Assembly: GCF_001269905.1 (NCBI RefSeq)
Contig: NZ_LHVK01000022.1
Span: 124,001-188,000, forward strand
Origin: Pseudomonas corrugata
GTDB taxonomy: Bacteria; Pseudomonadota; Gammaproteobacteria; Pseudomonadales; Pseudomonadaceae
Length of the DNA: 64,000 nt
Direction: 5' to 3'
A program made the translations under genes and the position numbers. Every line of letters starts with the position of its first letter. Within the stretch, counting starts at the first letter, position 1. The notes under the pieces were generated by a model. The model made no database searches, was not told where the DNA came from, and worked only from the letters and a program-made list of their open reading frames with translations. Shown here one piece after another: positions 51,874 through 60,435 of this stretch.

Positions 51874-52629
51874 TTGGAAAATCAAAAGCAGGACGAGCCT
51901 TTGCCCTTCCAGCCCTTCTGGAACGACACGCCGATCAAGACCTATCTGTTCGATGCATTTTCAGTGCTGCTGCCCGCGGGTGAACAGTTTGTGATTTCGG
52001 TGGTGGAGTCAGCCGCCTCACAGCTGCAACAGACCTCGACACTGGCCGCCGAATCGCGCCGTTTCGTCGCCGAGGAGCGCGCCCACCAGCGAGCACACAG
52101 GCTCTACAACCAGCAACTGGAAAAACAGGGGTTCGAGGTCAGGAAGTACGAAATCAGCATCGAAAAGGACCTCGGGCATGCGCAATCGAAGTTGTCGCTC
52201 AATGCACAACTGGCCCTGGCTGCCGCGTTCGAGCATGTGACGGCGGTGATATCCGGGATCGCCTTGCGCCAGGGCGGCCTGCTCTCGGAAGGGGAGTCTT
52301 CGCAGACACGCCTGTGGCGCTGGCATTGCCGCGAAGAAGTGGCACACCAGCACGTCACCACGGACCTGTTGCAAGCGTTGGGCATTCCTTACTGGCAACG
52401 CATGTTCTGGTTCATGGTGGCATCGGCGCTGCTGGCGTTCGACGTGCTGCGCCATGTCCACGGTTTTGCCCGCTTCGACATCCGGCGTGGTCGGGTCAGC
52501 GGCGCACAAGTGCGACGAGCTGCAGCTCGCCTGTTGCTGCGCGATGGCGTGAACCTGGGCTTGTTGATCGCCGGGTGGATCGGCTACTGCTTGCCATTAA
52601 GATCCGGCGCGACTGCGAACTGTCAGTGA
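51874..52629 (+). CDS. PF10118-like metal-dependent hydrolase (ferritin-like)
   Basis: A 251-residue protein from a TTG start. Its features fit the predicted metal-dependent hydrolase family: PFWNDTPIKTYLFDAFSVLLPAGEQF, then acidic/histidine pairs in VAEERAHQRAHR, FEHVTAVISG and WRWHCREEVAHQHV that could bind two metals. The C-terminus has membrane-prone segments. The family is often next to desaturases or ketoreductases. It follows the desaturase by three bases. The product of the trio is unknown. Confidence 0.72.
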   Translation: MENQKQDEPLPFQPFWNDTPIKTYLFDAFSVLLPAGEQFVISVVESAASQLQQTSTLAAESRRFVAEERAHQRAHRLYNQQLEKQGFEVRKYEISIEKDLGHAQSKLSLNAQLALAAAFEHVTAVISGIALRQGGLLSEGESSQTRLWRWHCREEVAHQHVTTDLLQALGIPYWQRMFWFMVASALLAFDVLRHVHGFARFDIRRGRVSGAQVRRAAARLLLRDGVNLGLLIAGWIGYCLPLRSGATANCQ

Positions 52630-52725
52630 ACTGCAATATTCCCGACTTATTCTGGGACCCATACGCCACGGTTCATCACGGATCGCGGGTCATGCGTGCC
52701 GGGAATTGCCCAGGGAGCCCACCAG

Positions 52726-54105
52726 ATGAAAATAACGGTATTCGGAAGCGGTTACGTCGGGTTGGTGCAAGCCGCCGTGCTGGCCGAAGTGGGCCATGAC
52801 GTGATCTGCATGGACATCGACGAGCAGAAGGTCGAAAGCCTGCGTCAAGGCCAGGTCAGCATCTACGAGCCGGGCCTGGCGCCATTGGTGCGTGAAGGGC
52901 TTGACGCTGGAAGACTGCATTTCACCAGCGATGAACGGCTCGCCGTGCAGCACGGGCAGGTGCTGTTCATCGCGGTAGGCACACCCTCCAGGGAAGATGG
53001 CTCGGCCGACCTGTGCCAGGTCATGGCGGTGGGTGAGGCAGTCGCCCGCCATCGCGAGCACCCGGTGCTGTTGGTGGAAAAGTCCACCGTACCGGTGGGT
53101 ACCGGAGACGCCCTACGGGCACACATCGACAAATGCCTGATCAAGGCCGGTCGCTTGCTGCAATTCGATATCGCCTCCAACCCGGAGTTTCTCAAGGAAG
53201 GCTCGGCGGTCGCCGATTGCCGGCGCCCGGATCGTATCGTGATCGGCTGCGAGCGCGATGAGGTGCGGGAAACCATGCGAGACCTGTACGCGCCGTTCAA
53301 TCGCAACCACGACAGGGTCCTGTTCATGGACCTGCGCAGCGCCGAGCTGACCAAATATGCCGCCAACGCGATGCTCGCGACCAAGATCAGCTTCATCAAT
53401 CAGATTGCGGAACTGGCGGAGCACCTGGGGGCCGACATCGAAGCGGTGCGCCTGGGCATCGGTGCCGATTCACGCATCGGCTATCACTTCATCTACCCGG
53501 GCTGCGGCTATGGTGGCTCGTGCTTCCCCAAGGACATGCGTGCCCTGATCCACAGCGCCGAGCAAGTCCATTGCGCCAGCGATCTGCTGCAAGCGGTGGA
53601 AGCCATCAACGGACGTCAGAAGCACAAGCTGTTCGAGCGGATCAAGGCGTTCTACAACGGCGATCTTCGCGGCAAAACCTTCGCGCTGTGGGGGCTGGCC
53701 TTCAAGCCCAACACCGACGACATGCGCGATGCCCCGAGCCGCGTGCTCCTGGAGTCACTGTGGGCCGCCGGCGCTGCTGTCCGGGCGTTTGATCCGGAGG
53801 CAATGCAACAGACCCAGCAGCTCTACCCCAACGAGTCGAAACTCATGCTGATGGGCACTCCGGAGGCGGTCTTGCCGGGGGCCGATGCGCTGATCATCTG
53901 CACCGAGTGGCAGCCGTTCAAGGCACCGGACTTTGCGCTGATTCAGCAACGGCTCAAGGCCCCGGTGGTGTTCGATGGTCGCAATCTCTACGACCCGGAG
54001 CGCATGGCCGACAAAGGCTTCACCTACTTTCCGATGGGGCGCGGGCGGTCATGCGACTTGCCCATCGCACCGCAAGCCAGGTACCAGATCCCGCGAAGCG
54101 CTTGA
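52726..54105 (+). CDS. ugd: UDP-glucose 6-dehydrogenase
   Basis: A 459-residue cytosolic enzyme that oxidises UDP-glucose twice with NAD+ to UDP-glucuronate, a precursor of exopolysaccharide and lipid-A sugars. The ATG has GGGAG eight bases upstream; a frame from 52696 is an over-extension. Rossmann motif GSGYVGLVQAAVLAEVGHDV, the active-site Cys C266 in GCGYGGSCFPKD and the NPEFLKEGSA block are all intact. It follows the lipid trio by about 95 bp without clear coupling. A terminator lies downstream. Confidence 0.93.
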   Translation: MKITVFGSGYVGLVQAAVLAEVGHDVICMDIDEQKVESLRQGQVSIYEPGLAPLVREGLDAGRLHFTSDERLAVQHGQVLFIAVGTPSREDGSADLCQVMAVGEAVARHREHPVLLVEKSTVPVGTGDALRAHIDKCLIKAGRLLQFDIASNPEFLKEGSAVADCRRPDRIVIGCERDEVRETMRDLYAPFNRNHDRVLFMDLRSAELTKYAANAMLATKISFINQIAELAEHLGADIEAVRLGIGADSRIGYHFIYPGCGYGGSCFPKDMRALIHSAEQVHCASDLLQAVEAINGRQKHKLFERIKAFYNGDLRGKTFALWGLAFKPNTDDMRDAPSRVLLESLWAAGAAVRAFDPEAMQQTQQLYPNESKLMLMGTPEAVLPGADALIICTEWQPFKAPDFALIQQRLKAPVVFDGRNLYDPERMADKGFTYFPMGRGRSCDLPIAPQARYQIPRSA

Positions 54106-54217
54106 GCACACCCTTACTTCAAAATAAATGATCTCAAACAGCATTAATATGAATTTGTAAGCGAGGATGACGAACGTCACACTGTGCATCGTTCCTTCCC
54201 CAATTGTTGGAACACTT

Positions 54218-54256
54218 AAAGGGCTTTCAGGGATTCTCCCGTAAGCCCCTTTTTTT
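54218..54256 (+). terminator. Strong intrinsic terminator after ugd
   Basis: The stem AAAGGGCTT (54218-54226) pairs with AAGCCCCTTT, and a nested GGGA/TCCC stem lies inside. A run of seven T follows. It lies 110 bp after ugd and 25 bp before the HPP gene start. It could instead end a small RNA starting in the gap. Confidence 0.8.
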
Positions 54257-54280
54257 GTTCGCTTTTCGGATCTGTACTCA

Positions 54281-54988
54281 ATGCTTTCTCGCTGGTTCCC
54301 TGCTGCCGTCAATACCCGTCCCACCGAGTGGAGTCGTGCCGCCATCGGCATGGCCCTGGGGGTCATGTTCAGTGTCTGGCTTTGCGGCCAAGTGTATGGC
54401 CTCGAAGTGGCGCAACACTTGATCGGCCCCCTGGGGGCTTCGGCGGTACTGCTGTTCGCGGTGTCTTCGGGCGCCCTTGCCCAACCCTGGTCGATTTTTG
54501 GCGGTTACTTGTGCGCATCGGTCGTGGGGCTGCTGGTGGCCCACGTGCTGGGCCGCACGCTGGGCAGCGCCTGCCTGGCAGCCGGCATGGCACTGGTGTT
54601 GATGTGCTGGCTGCGCTGTATTCATCCGCCGGCCGGTGCACTGGCAGCGACGTTGGTGCTGGCGGATTCGTCCATTGTTGCCCTGGACTGGCAGGCCCTC
54701 GGCGCGGCCATGCTCGCAGGTTGCGCTCTGCTCGTCAGTGCGCTGGCTTACAACAACCTGACGCGGGTGCGCTATCCGAAGCGGGCCAGCGAGCCGGTTG
54801 CGATCATTCCGGCCGACCACCCCCCTGTGGACCGTCAGGCCATTACCGCCGAGGACCTGAAACTGGCTCTTGCGGAAATGGAAGCGTTCTTCGACGTAAC
54901 CCCTGAAGATCTCGAACAATTGATCCATGCCAGCGAGCGCAATGCCAAGCGCCGCAGCATCACGGAGGTGCTGTCGGGTCGCGACTGA
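54281..54988 (+). CDS. HPP-family membrane protein
   Basis: A 235-residue protein with four hydrophobic segments in residues 20-155. It carries the family signature HPPAGALAATL preceded by LRCI. A soluble tail of about 75 residues follows (AEDLKLALAEMEAFFDVTPE). HPP proteins are linked to nitrite or small-anion transport in some bacteria and plastids, but most bacterial ones are not characterised. It has its own weak ribosome site after the terminator and may be a single-gene unit. Confidence 0.85.
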   Translation: MLSRWFPAAVNTRPTEWSRAAIGMALGVMFSVWLCGQVYGLEVAQHLIGPLGASAVLLFAVSSGALAQPWSIFGGYLCASVVGLLVAHVLGRTLGSACLAAGMALVLMCWLRCIHPPAGALAATLVLADSSIVALDWQALGAAMLAGCALLVSALAYNNLTRVRYPKRASEPVAIIPADHPPVDRQAITAEDLKLALAEMEAFFDVTPEDLEQLIHASERNAKRRSITEVLSGRD

Positions 54989-55122
54989 GCCTGTGGCTGC
55001 TATAAATATGCAGACAGGACCTGCACGTATACCGGTTGTGCGAGGCAATTTTGCACTGTTACGATCCCGACCGGATACGCGCGAAAAAATTCATAAAGAA
55101 CAATAAAAGCAGGGAGTTAGCG

Positions 55123-56229
55123 ATGACTGCTCAGGTTTCATCCCAAGCCACAGGGAGCGTCGAAGTCGTGGCCTGTGAGGTGTTGGTCGATGTTCGCAAT
55201 CACATCGGCCATTTGACCCTGAACCGCCCCGCCGGCCTCAATGCCCTTACCCTGGGCATGGTGCGCAGCTTGCAACAACAACTCGATGCCTGGCTTCCCG
55301 ACCCTCAGATCCATGCGGTGGTGTTGCGCGGCGCCGGAGACAGAGCGTTCTGTGCCGGTGGCGACATCCGGTCGCTCTACGACAGCCACAAGCAAGGCGA
55401 CACGCTCCACGAAGACTTTTTCGTCGAGGAGTACGCCCTCGACCTGACGATTCACCATTACCGCAAACCCATTCTCGCCCTGATGGACGGTTTCGTCCTG
55501 GGCGGCGGCATGGGGCTGGCGCAGGGCGCGGATCTGCGGGTGGTGACCGAACGCAGCCGCCTGGGCATGCCCGAGGTCGGCATCGGCTACTTCCCGGATG
55601 TGGGCGGCAGTTATTTCCTGCCCCGTATTCCTGGCGAGCTGGGTATCTACCTGGGAGTCAGCGGTGCCCAGATAAAAGCGGCCGATGCGTTGTACTGCGG
55701 CCTGGCCGACTGGTACCTGGAAAGCCGCAAGCTCGCTCAACTCGATGAGCGTCTCGATCGGCTGGAATGGAGCGACATGCCGCTCAAGGACCTGCAGAGT
55801 CTGCTGGCGAAACTCGCCGTACAGCAACTGCCTGCCCCTCCGCTGGACGATCTGCGCCCGGCCATCGATCACTTCTTCGCCCTACCCGATGTACCGAGCA
55901 TGGTCGAGCAATTGCGCCAAGTCACCGTCGCCAACAGCCATGAATGGGCGCTGCAAACCGCCGAGCTGCTGGAAACCCGTTCGCCCCTGGCCATGGCGGT
56001 CACCCTGGAGATGCTGCGACGTGGTCGCCACCTCAGCCTGGAAGAGTGTTTCGCCCTGGAGCTGCACCTGGACCGGCAATGGTTCGAACGCGGCGACCTG
56101 ATCGAAGGCGTGCGCGCCCTGCTGATCGACAAAGACAAGAAGCCCCGCTGGAATCCGCCGACCCTGGATGCGCTGGACGCGAACCTGGTGGCGAGTTTCT
56201 TCGACGGCCTCGACGACCTCGGGAACTGA
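55123..56229 (+). CDS. 3-Hydroxyisobutyryl-CoA hydrolase (crotonase superfamily)
   Basis: This 368-residue crotonase-fold enzyme is longer than enoyl-CoA hydratases (about 260 aa), as expected for HIBCH. The oxyanion residues are in RAFCAGGDIRSLY and GFVLGGGMGLAQGADLR; the catalytic Glu/Asp block GMPEVGIGYFPDVGGSYFL is intact. It releases 3-hydroxyisobutyrate from its CoA ester in valine breakdown. The acyl-CoA dehydrogenase gene starts four bases after its stop, so both act in one pathway. A frame from 55036 is not used. Confidence 0.87.
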   Translation: MTAQVSSQATGSVEVVACEVLVDVRNHIGHLTLNRPAGLNALTLGMVRSLQQQLDAWLPDPQIHAVVLRGAGDRAFCAGGDIRSLYDSHKQGDTLHEDFFVEEYALDLTIHHYRKPILALMDGFVLGGGMGLAQGADLRVVTERSRLGMPEVGIGYFPDVGGSYFLPRIPGELGIYLGVSGAQIKAADALYCGLADWYLESRKLAQLDERLDRLEWSDMPLKDLQSLLAKLAVQQLPAPPLDDLRPAIDHFFALPDVPSMVEQLRQVTVANSHEWALQTAELLETRSPLAMAVTLEMLRRGRHLSLEECFALELHLDRQWFERGDLIEGVRALLIDKDKKPRWNPPTLDALDANLVASFFDGLDDLGN

Positions 56230-56233
56230 ATCC

Positions 56234-57385
56234 ATGCACGACCTCGAACTGACTGAAGAACAAGTGATGATCCGCGACATGGCCCGGGACTTTGCCCGCG
56301 GCGAAATCGCGCCCCATGCCCAGGCGTGGGAAAAGGCCGGGTGGATCGACGATGGCCTGGTGGCGAAGATGGGGGAACTGGGCCTGCTGGGCATGGTGGT
56401 GCCCGAGGAATGGGGCGGTACCTACGTCGACTACGTCGCCTACGCCCTGGCAGTGGAGGAAATCTCCGCAGGTGATGGCGCCACTGGCGCACTGATGAGT
56501 ATCCACAACTCGGTGGGTTGCGGGCCGGTCCTCAATTTCGGTACCGATGAACAGAAACAGACATGGCTGGCCGACCTGGCGAGCGGACAGGCCATTGGCT
56601 GCTTCTGCCTGACCGAGCCCCAGGCCGGGTCCGAGGCCCACAACCTGCGTACCCGCGCCGAACTGCGGGACGGCCAGTGGGTCATCAACGGCGCCAAGCA
56701 GTTTGTCAGCAACGGCAAGCGGGCGAAGCTGGCCATCGTGTTCGCGGTGACGGACCCCGACCTGGGTAAAAAAGGCATCTCGGCCTTCCTGGTGCCGACC
56801 GATACACCGGGCTTCATCGTTGATCGTACCGAGCACAAGATGGGCATCCGCGCTTCGGACACCTGTGCGGTCACCTTGAACAACTGCAGCGTTCCCGAGG
56901 CCAACCTGCTGGGCACGCGTGGCAAAGGCCTGGCAATCGCCCTCTCCAACCTGGAAGGCGGCCGGATCGGCATCGCGGCCCAGGCCCTGGGCATCGCCCG
57001 AGCGGCGTTCGAGGCCGCCCTGGCCTACTCCCGGGATCGGGTGCAGTTCGACAAGCCGATCATCGAGCACCAGAGCATCGCCAACCTGCTGGCCGACATG
57101 CACACCCGCCTGAATGCCGCTCGCCTGCTCATCCTCCACGCAGCCCGCTTGCGCAGCGCTGGCAAACCCTGTCTTTCAGAGGCTTCCCAGGCGAAGCTGT
57201 TTGCCTCGGAAATGGCTGAGAAGGTCTGCTCCTCGGCAATGCAGATTCATGGCGGGTACGGTTATCTGGAAGACTATCCGGTGGAGCGCTACTACCGCGA
57301 TGCACGGATTACCCAGATCTATGAAGGATCGAGCGAGATACAGCGGATGGTCATCGCCCGAGAGTTGAAAAACTACCTGGTTTGA
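56234..57385 (+). CDS. Acyl-CoA dehydrogenase, probably isobutyryl-CoA dehydrogenase
   Basis: A 383-residue FAD enzyme. The substrate/FAD block FCLTEPQAGSEAHNLRTRA, GGRIGIAAQALGIARAAFE and the C-terminal IHGGYGYLEDYPVERYYRDARIT are typical. The catalytic base is in QIYEGSSEIQRMVIARE. With the preceding 3-hydroxyisobutyryl-CoA hydrolase it suggests the valine pathway, in which isobutyryl-CoA is oxidised to methacrylyl-CoA. A short/branched-chain acyl-CoA enzyme is the alternative. The gene follows the hydrolase by four bases. Confidence 0.87.
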   Translation: MHDLELTEEQVMIRDMARDFARGEIAPHAQAWEKAGWIDDGLVAKMGELGLLGMVVPEEWGGTYVDYVAYALAVEEISAGDGATGALMSIHNSVGCGPVLNFGTDEQKQTWLADLASGQAIGCFCLTEPQAGSEAHNLRTRAELRDGQWVINGAKQFVSNGKRAKLAIVFAVTDPDLGKKGISAFLVPTDTPGFIVDRTEHKMGIRASDTCAVTLNNCSVPEANLLGTRGKGLAIALSNLEGGRIGIAAQALGIARAAFEAALAYSRDRVQFDKPIIEHQSIANLLADMHTRLNAARLLILHAARLRSAGKPCLSEASQAKLFASEMAEKVCSSAMQIHGGYGYLEDYPVERYYRDARITQIYEGSSEIQRMVIARELKNYLV

Positions 57386-57389
57386 AAGC

Positions 57390-57548
57390 ATCGCGGGCAG
57401 GTTCGCTCCCACCTGGGATCGGTGGTCTACGCAATATCTGCATACACCACCTGCCCCCCTGTTGGACCGAGCCTGCTCGCGATAGCGTCGTACCTGTCAC
57501 TGAACTACTGAAGGTGCCGCCGCCTTCGCGAGCAAGCCCGCTTCCACC
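57390..57548. repeat. Cluster of three REP elements
   Basis: Degenerate REP copies lie at 57390-57413 (inverted), 57462-57485 (direct) and 57522-57547 (inverted), between two convergent genes. They carry the GCCTGCTCGCGATAG and CGCGAGCAAGCCCGC cores. The variants differ more from each other than those at 48479. Confidence 0.8.
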
Positions 57549-57563
57549 GGGAATGCTACGCGA

Positions 57564-58490
57564 TCAATCGTAGAACGGTTCAACCAACGTCCGGCTGCCG
57601 ACAAAGAAACTATCCGCCACCAGCCGCAGCGGTTGCAGGTCCAGGTCGCTGGCCTTGTCAGCGATCAGCTGTTGGAAGTGTCGATACACGGCTGCGTACT
57701 CGCCCTCCTCCGAAACCGCCTGCCGCACGCCATCAATGCTCAACAGGGCGCCGCCGTTGTCCAGGCGCAAGGTGCCTTCGGCGCAGCGGATCTCGATGCT
57801 CCATAGTTCATCATGACCATGGTCGAAATCGAACTCCGCGCGGATGTCGAGGTGGCGCGCGTCCGACATCCGGATGCTCGCGGCGATGGGCGACTGGCAG
57901 TTGTCGGGAACGCGCAACTGCGCCGACTCGACAAACAGCGGCCGTGGCAACAGATGGGTCGCAATCGACAAGGCATTGATGCCGGGATCGAACACCCCCA
58001 GGCCACCCGGTTGCCAGATCCACGCCTGGCCCGGATGCCATTTGCGCACGTCTTCTTTCCAGTCGATCTTCACGCTTTGCAGGGTGCGGCTGGCCAGCCA
58101 GTCCCGGGCCGCTTCGATCCCGGGCGCGTAGCGCGAATGCCAGGCAAACAAGGCACTGACGCCCTGCCCCTCAGCCTGGCCGACCAACGCCATCGCTTCG
58201 CCAAGGGTAGCGCAAGGCGGTTTTTCCACCAGGACGTGTTTGCCGGCGGCCAAGGCCTGCTCCACCAGCGCGAATCGACCCTGCGGCGGAGTACAAAACG
58301 CAATCGCATCAACCTGGGGACCGCTGGCGAGCAGCTCGTCCAGGGACTTGAAATTCTCTACCCCGGCACAGGGCTGCCCTTGCGTGGCGACCGCCACCAG
58401 TTGAAACGCGGGATTGGCGTGGATGGCCGGGACATGTTGATCCTGGGCGATCTTGCCGTAGCCCACCAGACCGAGACGAATCGGTTGCAT
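57564..58490 (-). CDS. gal: D-galactose 1-dehydrogenase (Gfo/Idh/MocA family)
   Basis: This 308-residue NAD(P)-dependent dehydrogenase closely fits the P. fluorescens galactose dehydrogenase as I remember it: MQPIRLGLVGYGKIAQDQHV opening, the VLVEKPPCATL motif with the catalytic Lys, and DPGINALSIATHLLP. It oxidises D-galactose to the galactono-lactone, first step of the De Ley-Doudoroff route. No other galactose genes are adjacent. It may also accept L-arabinose or fucose. Confidence 0.85.
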   Translation of the reverse strand: MQPIRLGLVGYGKIAQDQHVPAIHANPAFQLVAVATQGQPCAGVENFKSLDELLASGPQVDAIAFCTPPQGRFALVEQALAAGKHVLVEKPPCATLGEAMALVGQAEGQGVSALFAWHSRYAPGIEAARDWLASRTLQSVKIDWKEDVRKWHPGQAWIWQPGGLGVFDPGINALSIATHLLPRPLFVESAQLRVPDNCQSPIAASIRMSDARHLDIRAEFDFDHGHDELWSIEIRCAEGTLRLDNGGALLSIDGVRQAVSEEGEYAAVYRHFQQLIADKASDLDLQPLRLVADSFFVGSRTLVEPFYD

Positions 58491-58748
58491 CTGGGACTCC
58501 TGATTTTTTTGTATTTGTGATCGGCCAGCAAACTAGACGTAAATCGCGTGGCAGACAATGGGGCAGTGGAATTTCCTGCGAGTCGTGTCGCCGTCGCGAC
58601 CGTACGCGCGGTGATAGTGATGCGCGTCACAGATCAAACGGCGCCTGACCCGTTGAAGGGGCTTTTTCCCGCATAAACGCTTATAAAAGCGCTCAGGAAT
58701 TCGCGGAAGAAAGCTTGACCACTGCATGGACCATCAGGAGCCGTAAAA

Positions 58749-59177
58749 ATGAGCACCACCGAACAAGTACAAACGACTGGCAAGTACAGCGCCAAATGGC
58801 AGGAACGCTTTAATTTCTTTGATACCTATGGCGCGCCGAACGACCCGCGACACAGGGAAGCTTTCAAGGCGCTGCCAGGCTTCAAGAAGAAAATGCTGAT
58901 CAATGCCAACGTGATTGCCTTCTTCTTCGGCCCGATCTACCTGTTCGTCCTGGGGCTCTGGAAGAAGAACCTGGCCATGATCGGCATCATGATCGGGATC
59001 AGCATCGCAGTGAGCGTGATTTTTGCGCTCATGGGCACGGAATCTCCAAGGGCGCTGGATTCGGGCATGAGCGCGGCCTTTTCGGTGATGTACGCGATCA
59101 TGACCAATTACGCGTACTACCTGAAAGAAGTCAAAGGCGAGCAAAGCTGGAACCCGTTCGAAGGCATGCGCTTCTGA
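58749..59177 (+). CDS. DUF2628 membrane protein
   Basis: A 142-residue protein with CAGGAG before the ATG. A soluble start (SAKWQERFNFFDTYGAPND, with the FF-Y-G block of DUF2628) leads to two to three membrane helices, including VIAFFFGPIYLFVLGLW and GIMIGISIAVSVIFALMG. The family is of unknown function and common in gamma-proteobacteria. A strong terminator follows. Confidence 0.85.
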   Translation: MSTTEQVQTTGKYSAKWQERFNFFDTYGAPNDPRHREAFKALPGFKKKMLINANVIAFFFGPIYLFVLGLWKKNLAMIGIMIGISIAVSVIFALMGTESPRALDSGMSAAFSVMYAIMTNYAYYLKEVKGEQSWNPFEGMRF

Positions 59178-59201
59178 TCGCAGGTTTCGGTCGCCCAAGA
59201 G

Positions 59202-59231
59202 CCCGCACCTCGTCATGAGCGTGCGGGTTTT
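59202..59231 (+). terminator. Intrinsic terminator after the DUF2628 gene
   Basis: CCCGCAC (59202-59208) and GTGCGGG (59221-59227) form a 7-bp stem with a 12-base loop, followed by TTTTCTG. It lies 25 bp after the stop. Confidence 0.78.
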
Positions 59232-59330
59232 CTGTTTCCGGGCCGCAGAGTTTCAGATGAATCCGTGTCATCGTCCCTGCGGCGAATATTCGTGTCGAAC
59301 TTCCCGGATGATCGCTTGTTCAAAAAAAGG

Positions 59331-59383
59331 AAAGACCACTGGAGCTTCGGCGAGCTCTTAACCCTGGCGATTAGGTGGTCTTT
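59331..59383. promoter_or_regulatory. Structured element upstream of the REC-CheC gene
   Basis: AAAGACCAC near 59331-59339 pairs with GTGGTCTTT at 59375-59383. A nested hairpin GAGCT/AGCTC (59342-59357) lies inside. The last arm ends 50 bp before the GTG start. No T-run follows, so a 5'-UTR structure is as likely as a terminator. It does not show the GEMM c-di-GMP riboswitch consensus. Confidence 0.4.
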
Positions 59384-59433
59384 GTAAGCCTATGGCATGA
59401 TGCCCTAGTACTTTCCCTGATGAGAGGCTGGTT

Positions 59434-60432
59434 GTGTCAGAGATTCCCCTAGTGGTGTGTGATGACTCCAACATGGCCCGTAAGCAAGTGTTACGGGCAT
59501 TGCCGGCGGACTGGTCAGTCTCCATTACCGAGGCCAGTAACGGTCGCCAGGCCATGGAGGCCATACGCAAGGGGCTGGGCCACGTGGTGCTGCTCGACCT
59601 GACCATGCCGGAGATGGATGGTTACCAGGTGCTGAGCGCCCTGCGCACCGAAGGATTGAAGGCGCAAGTCATCGTGATTTCCGGTGACGTCCAGGAAGAA
59701 GCAGTACGCCGCGTCAGCGAATTGGGCGCATTGGCGTTCCTGAAAAAACCTTTCGATGAAAACGAACTGCGCCAGACCCTCAGCAGACTGGGCCTGTTGA
59801 CGAAGTCCGCGCAGACGCCACAGCAGCATCGCACCACAAGCAACACCGCCATTCATTTTCACGACGCGTTCCGCGAGACGGTCAACGTTGCCATTGGCCG
59901 GGCCGCCGCCCTGATCGCCAAGGTCCTGGGTGTCTTCGTGCAGTTGCCGGTGCCGAACGTGAACATTCTCGAAGTTGGTGAGTTGCACATGGCACTCTCC
60001 GATGCCGGCAGTTCCCAGCAGCTCACAGCCATCTGCCAGGGCTTTATCGGCAGTGGTATTGCCGGTGAAGCCCTGCTGATATTCCATGACTCGGAAGTCG
60101 CCGATATCGCGCAATTGATGCAGCGCCAGAGCGCCGATTATTCGGATCTGGAAATGGTGCTCGATCTTTCCAGCGTGCTGATCGGCGCGTGCCTTAGCAG
60201 CATTGCCGAGCAGATCGATGTGGTGTTTTCCCAAGGTCACCCGCAGGTGCTCGGCCAGCATGCGGCGATCGACGAGCTGATCCTGGTCAACCAGACCCGC
60301 TGGAAGAAAACCCTCGCCGTGGAAATCAGCTACAGCCTGGAAGGCCACGACATTCGCTTCGACCTGTTATTGCTGTTCACGGAAGACTCAATCGAGCGGT
60401 TGACCCACAAACTCGCCTACTTGATGAGCTGA
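59434..60432 (+). CDS. Response regulator with CheC/CheX-like output
   Basis: A 332-residue protein from a GTG (SEIPLVVCDDSNMARKQV). The receiver has D55 in VVLLDLTMPEMDG, then Lys in FLKKPFDENEL. After a linker comes a CheC-like domain at about 165-325, with two helices of the form DLEMVLDLSSVLIGACLSSIAE. CheC-type domains bind or dephosphorylate CheY-like receivers. The following diguanylate-cyclase gene starts three bases after its stop, so the pair links a phosphate signal to c-di-GMP. Confidence 0.85.
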   Translation: MSEIPLVVCDDSNMARKQVLRALPADWSVSITEASNGRQAMEAIRKGLGHVVLLDLTMPEMDGYQVLSALRTEGLKAQVIVISGDVQEEAVRRVSELGALAFLKKPFDENELRQTLSRLGLLTKSAQTPQQHRTTSNTAIHFHDAFRETVNVAIGRAAALIAKVLGVFVQLPVPNVNILEVGELHMALSDAGSSQQLTAICQGFIGSGIAGEALLIFHDSEVADIAQLMQRQSADYSDLEMVLDLSSVLIGACLSSIAEQIDVVFSQGHPQVLGQHAAIDELILVNQTRWKKTLAVEISYSLEGHDIRFDLLLLFTEDSIERLTHKLAYLMS

Positions 60433-60435
60433 GCC

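Noticed and set aside
57390..57548. Possible CRISPR-like repeats
   Set aside because: The copies are inverted and unequal in spacing, and they match the REP consensus; there are no spacers of constant length.
59240..59433. c-di-GMP (GEMM) riboswitch before the signalling operon
   Set aside because: A hairpin is present but the conserved riboswitch core sequences are not.
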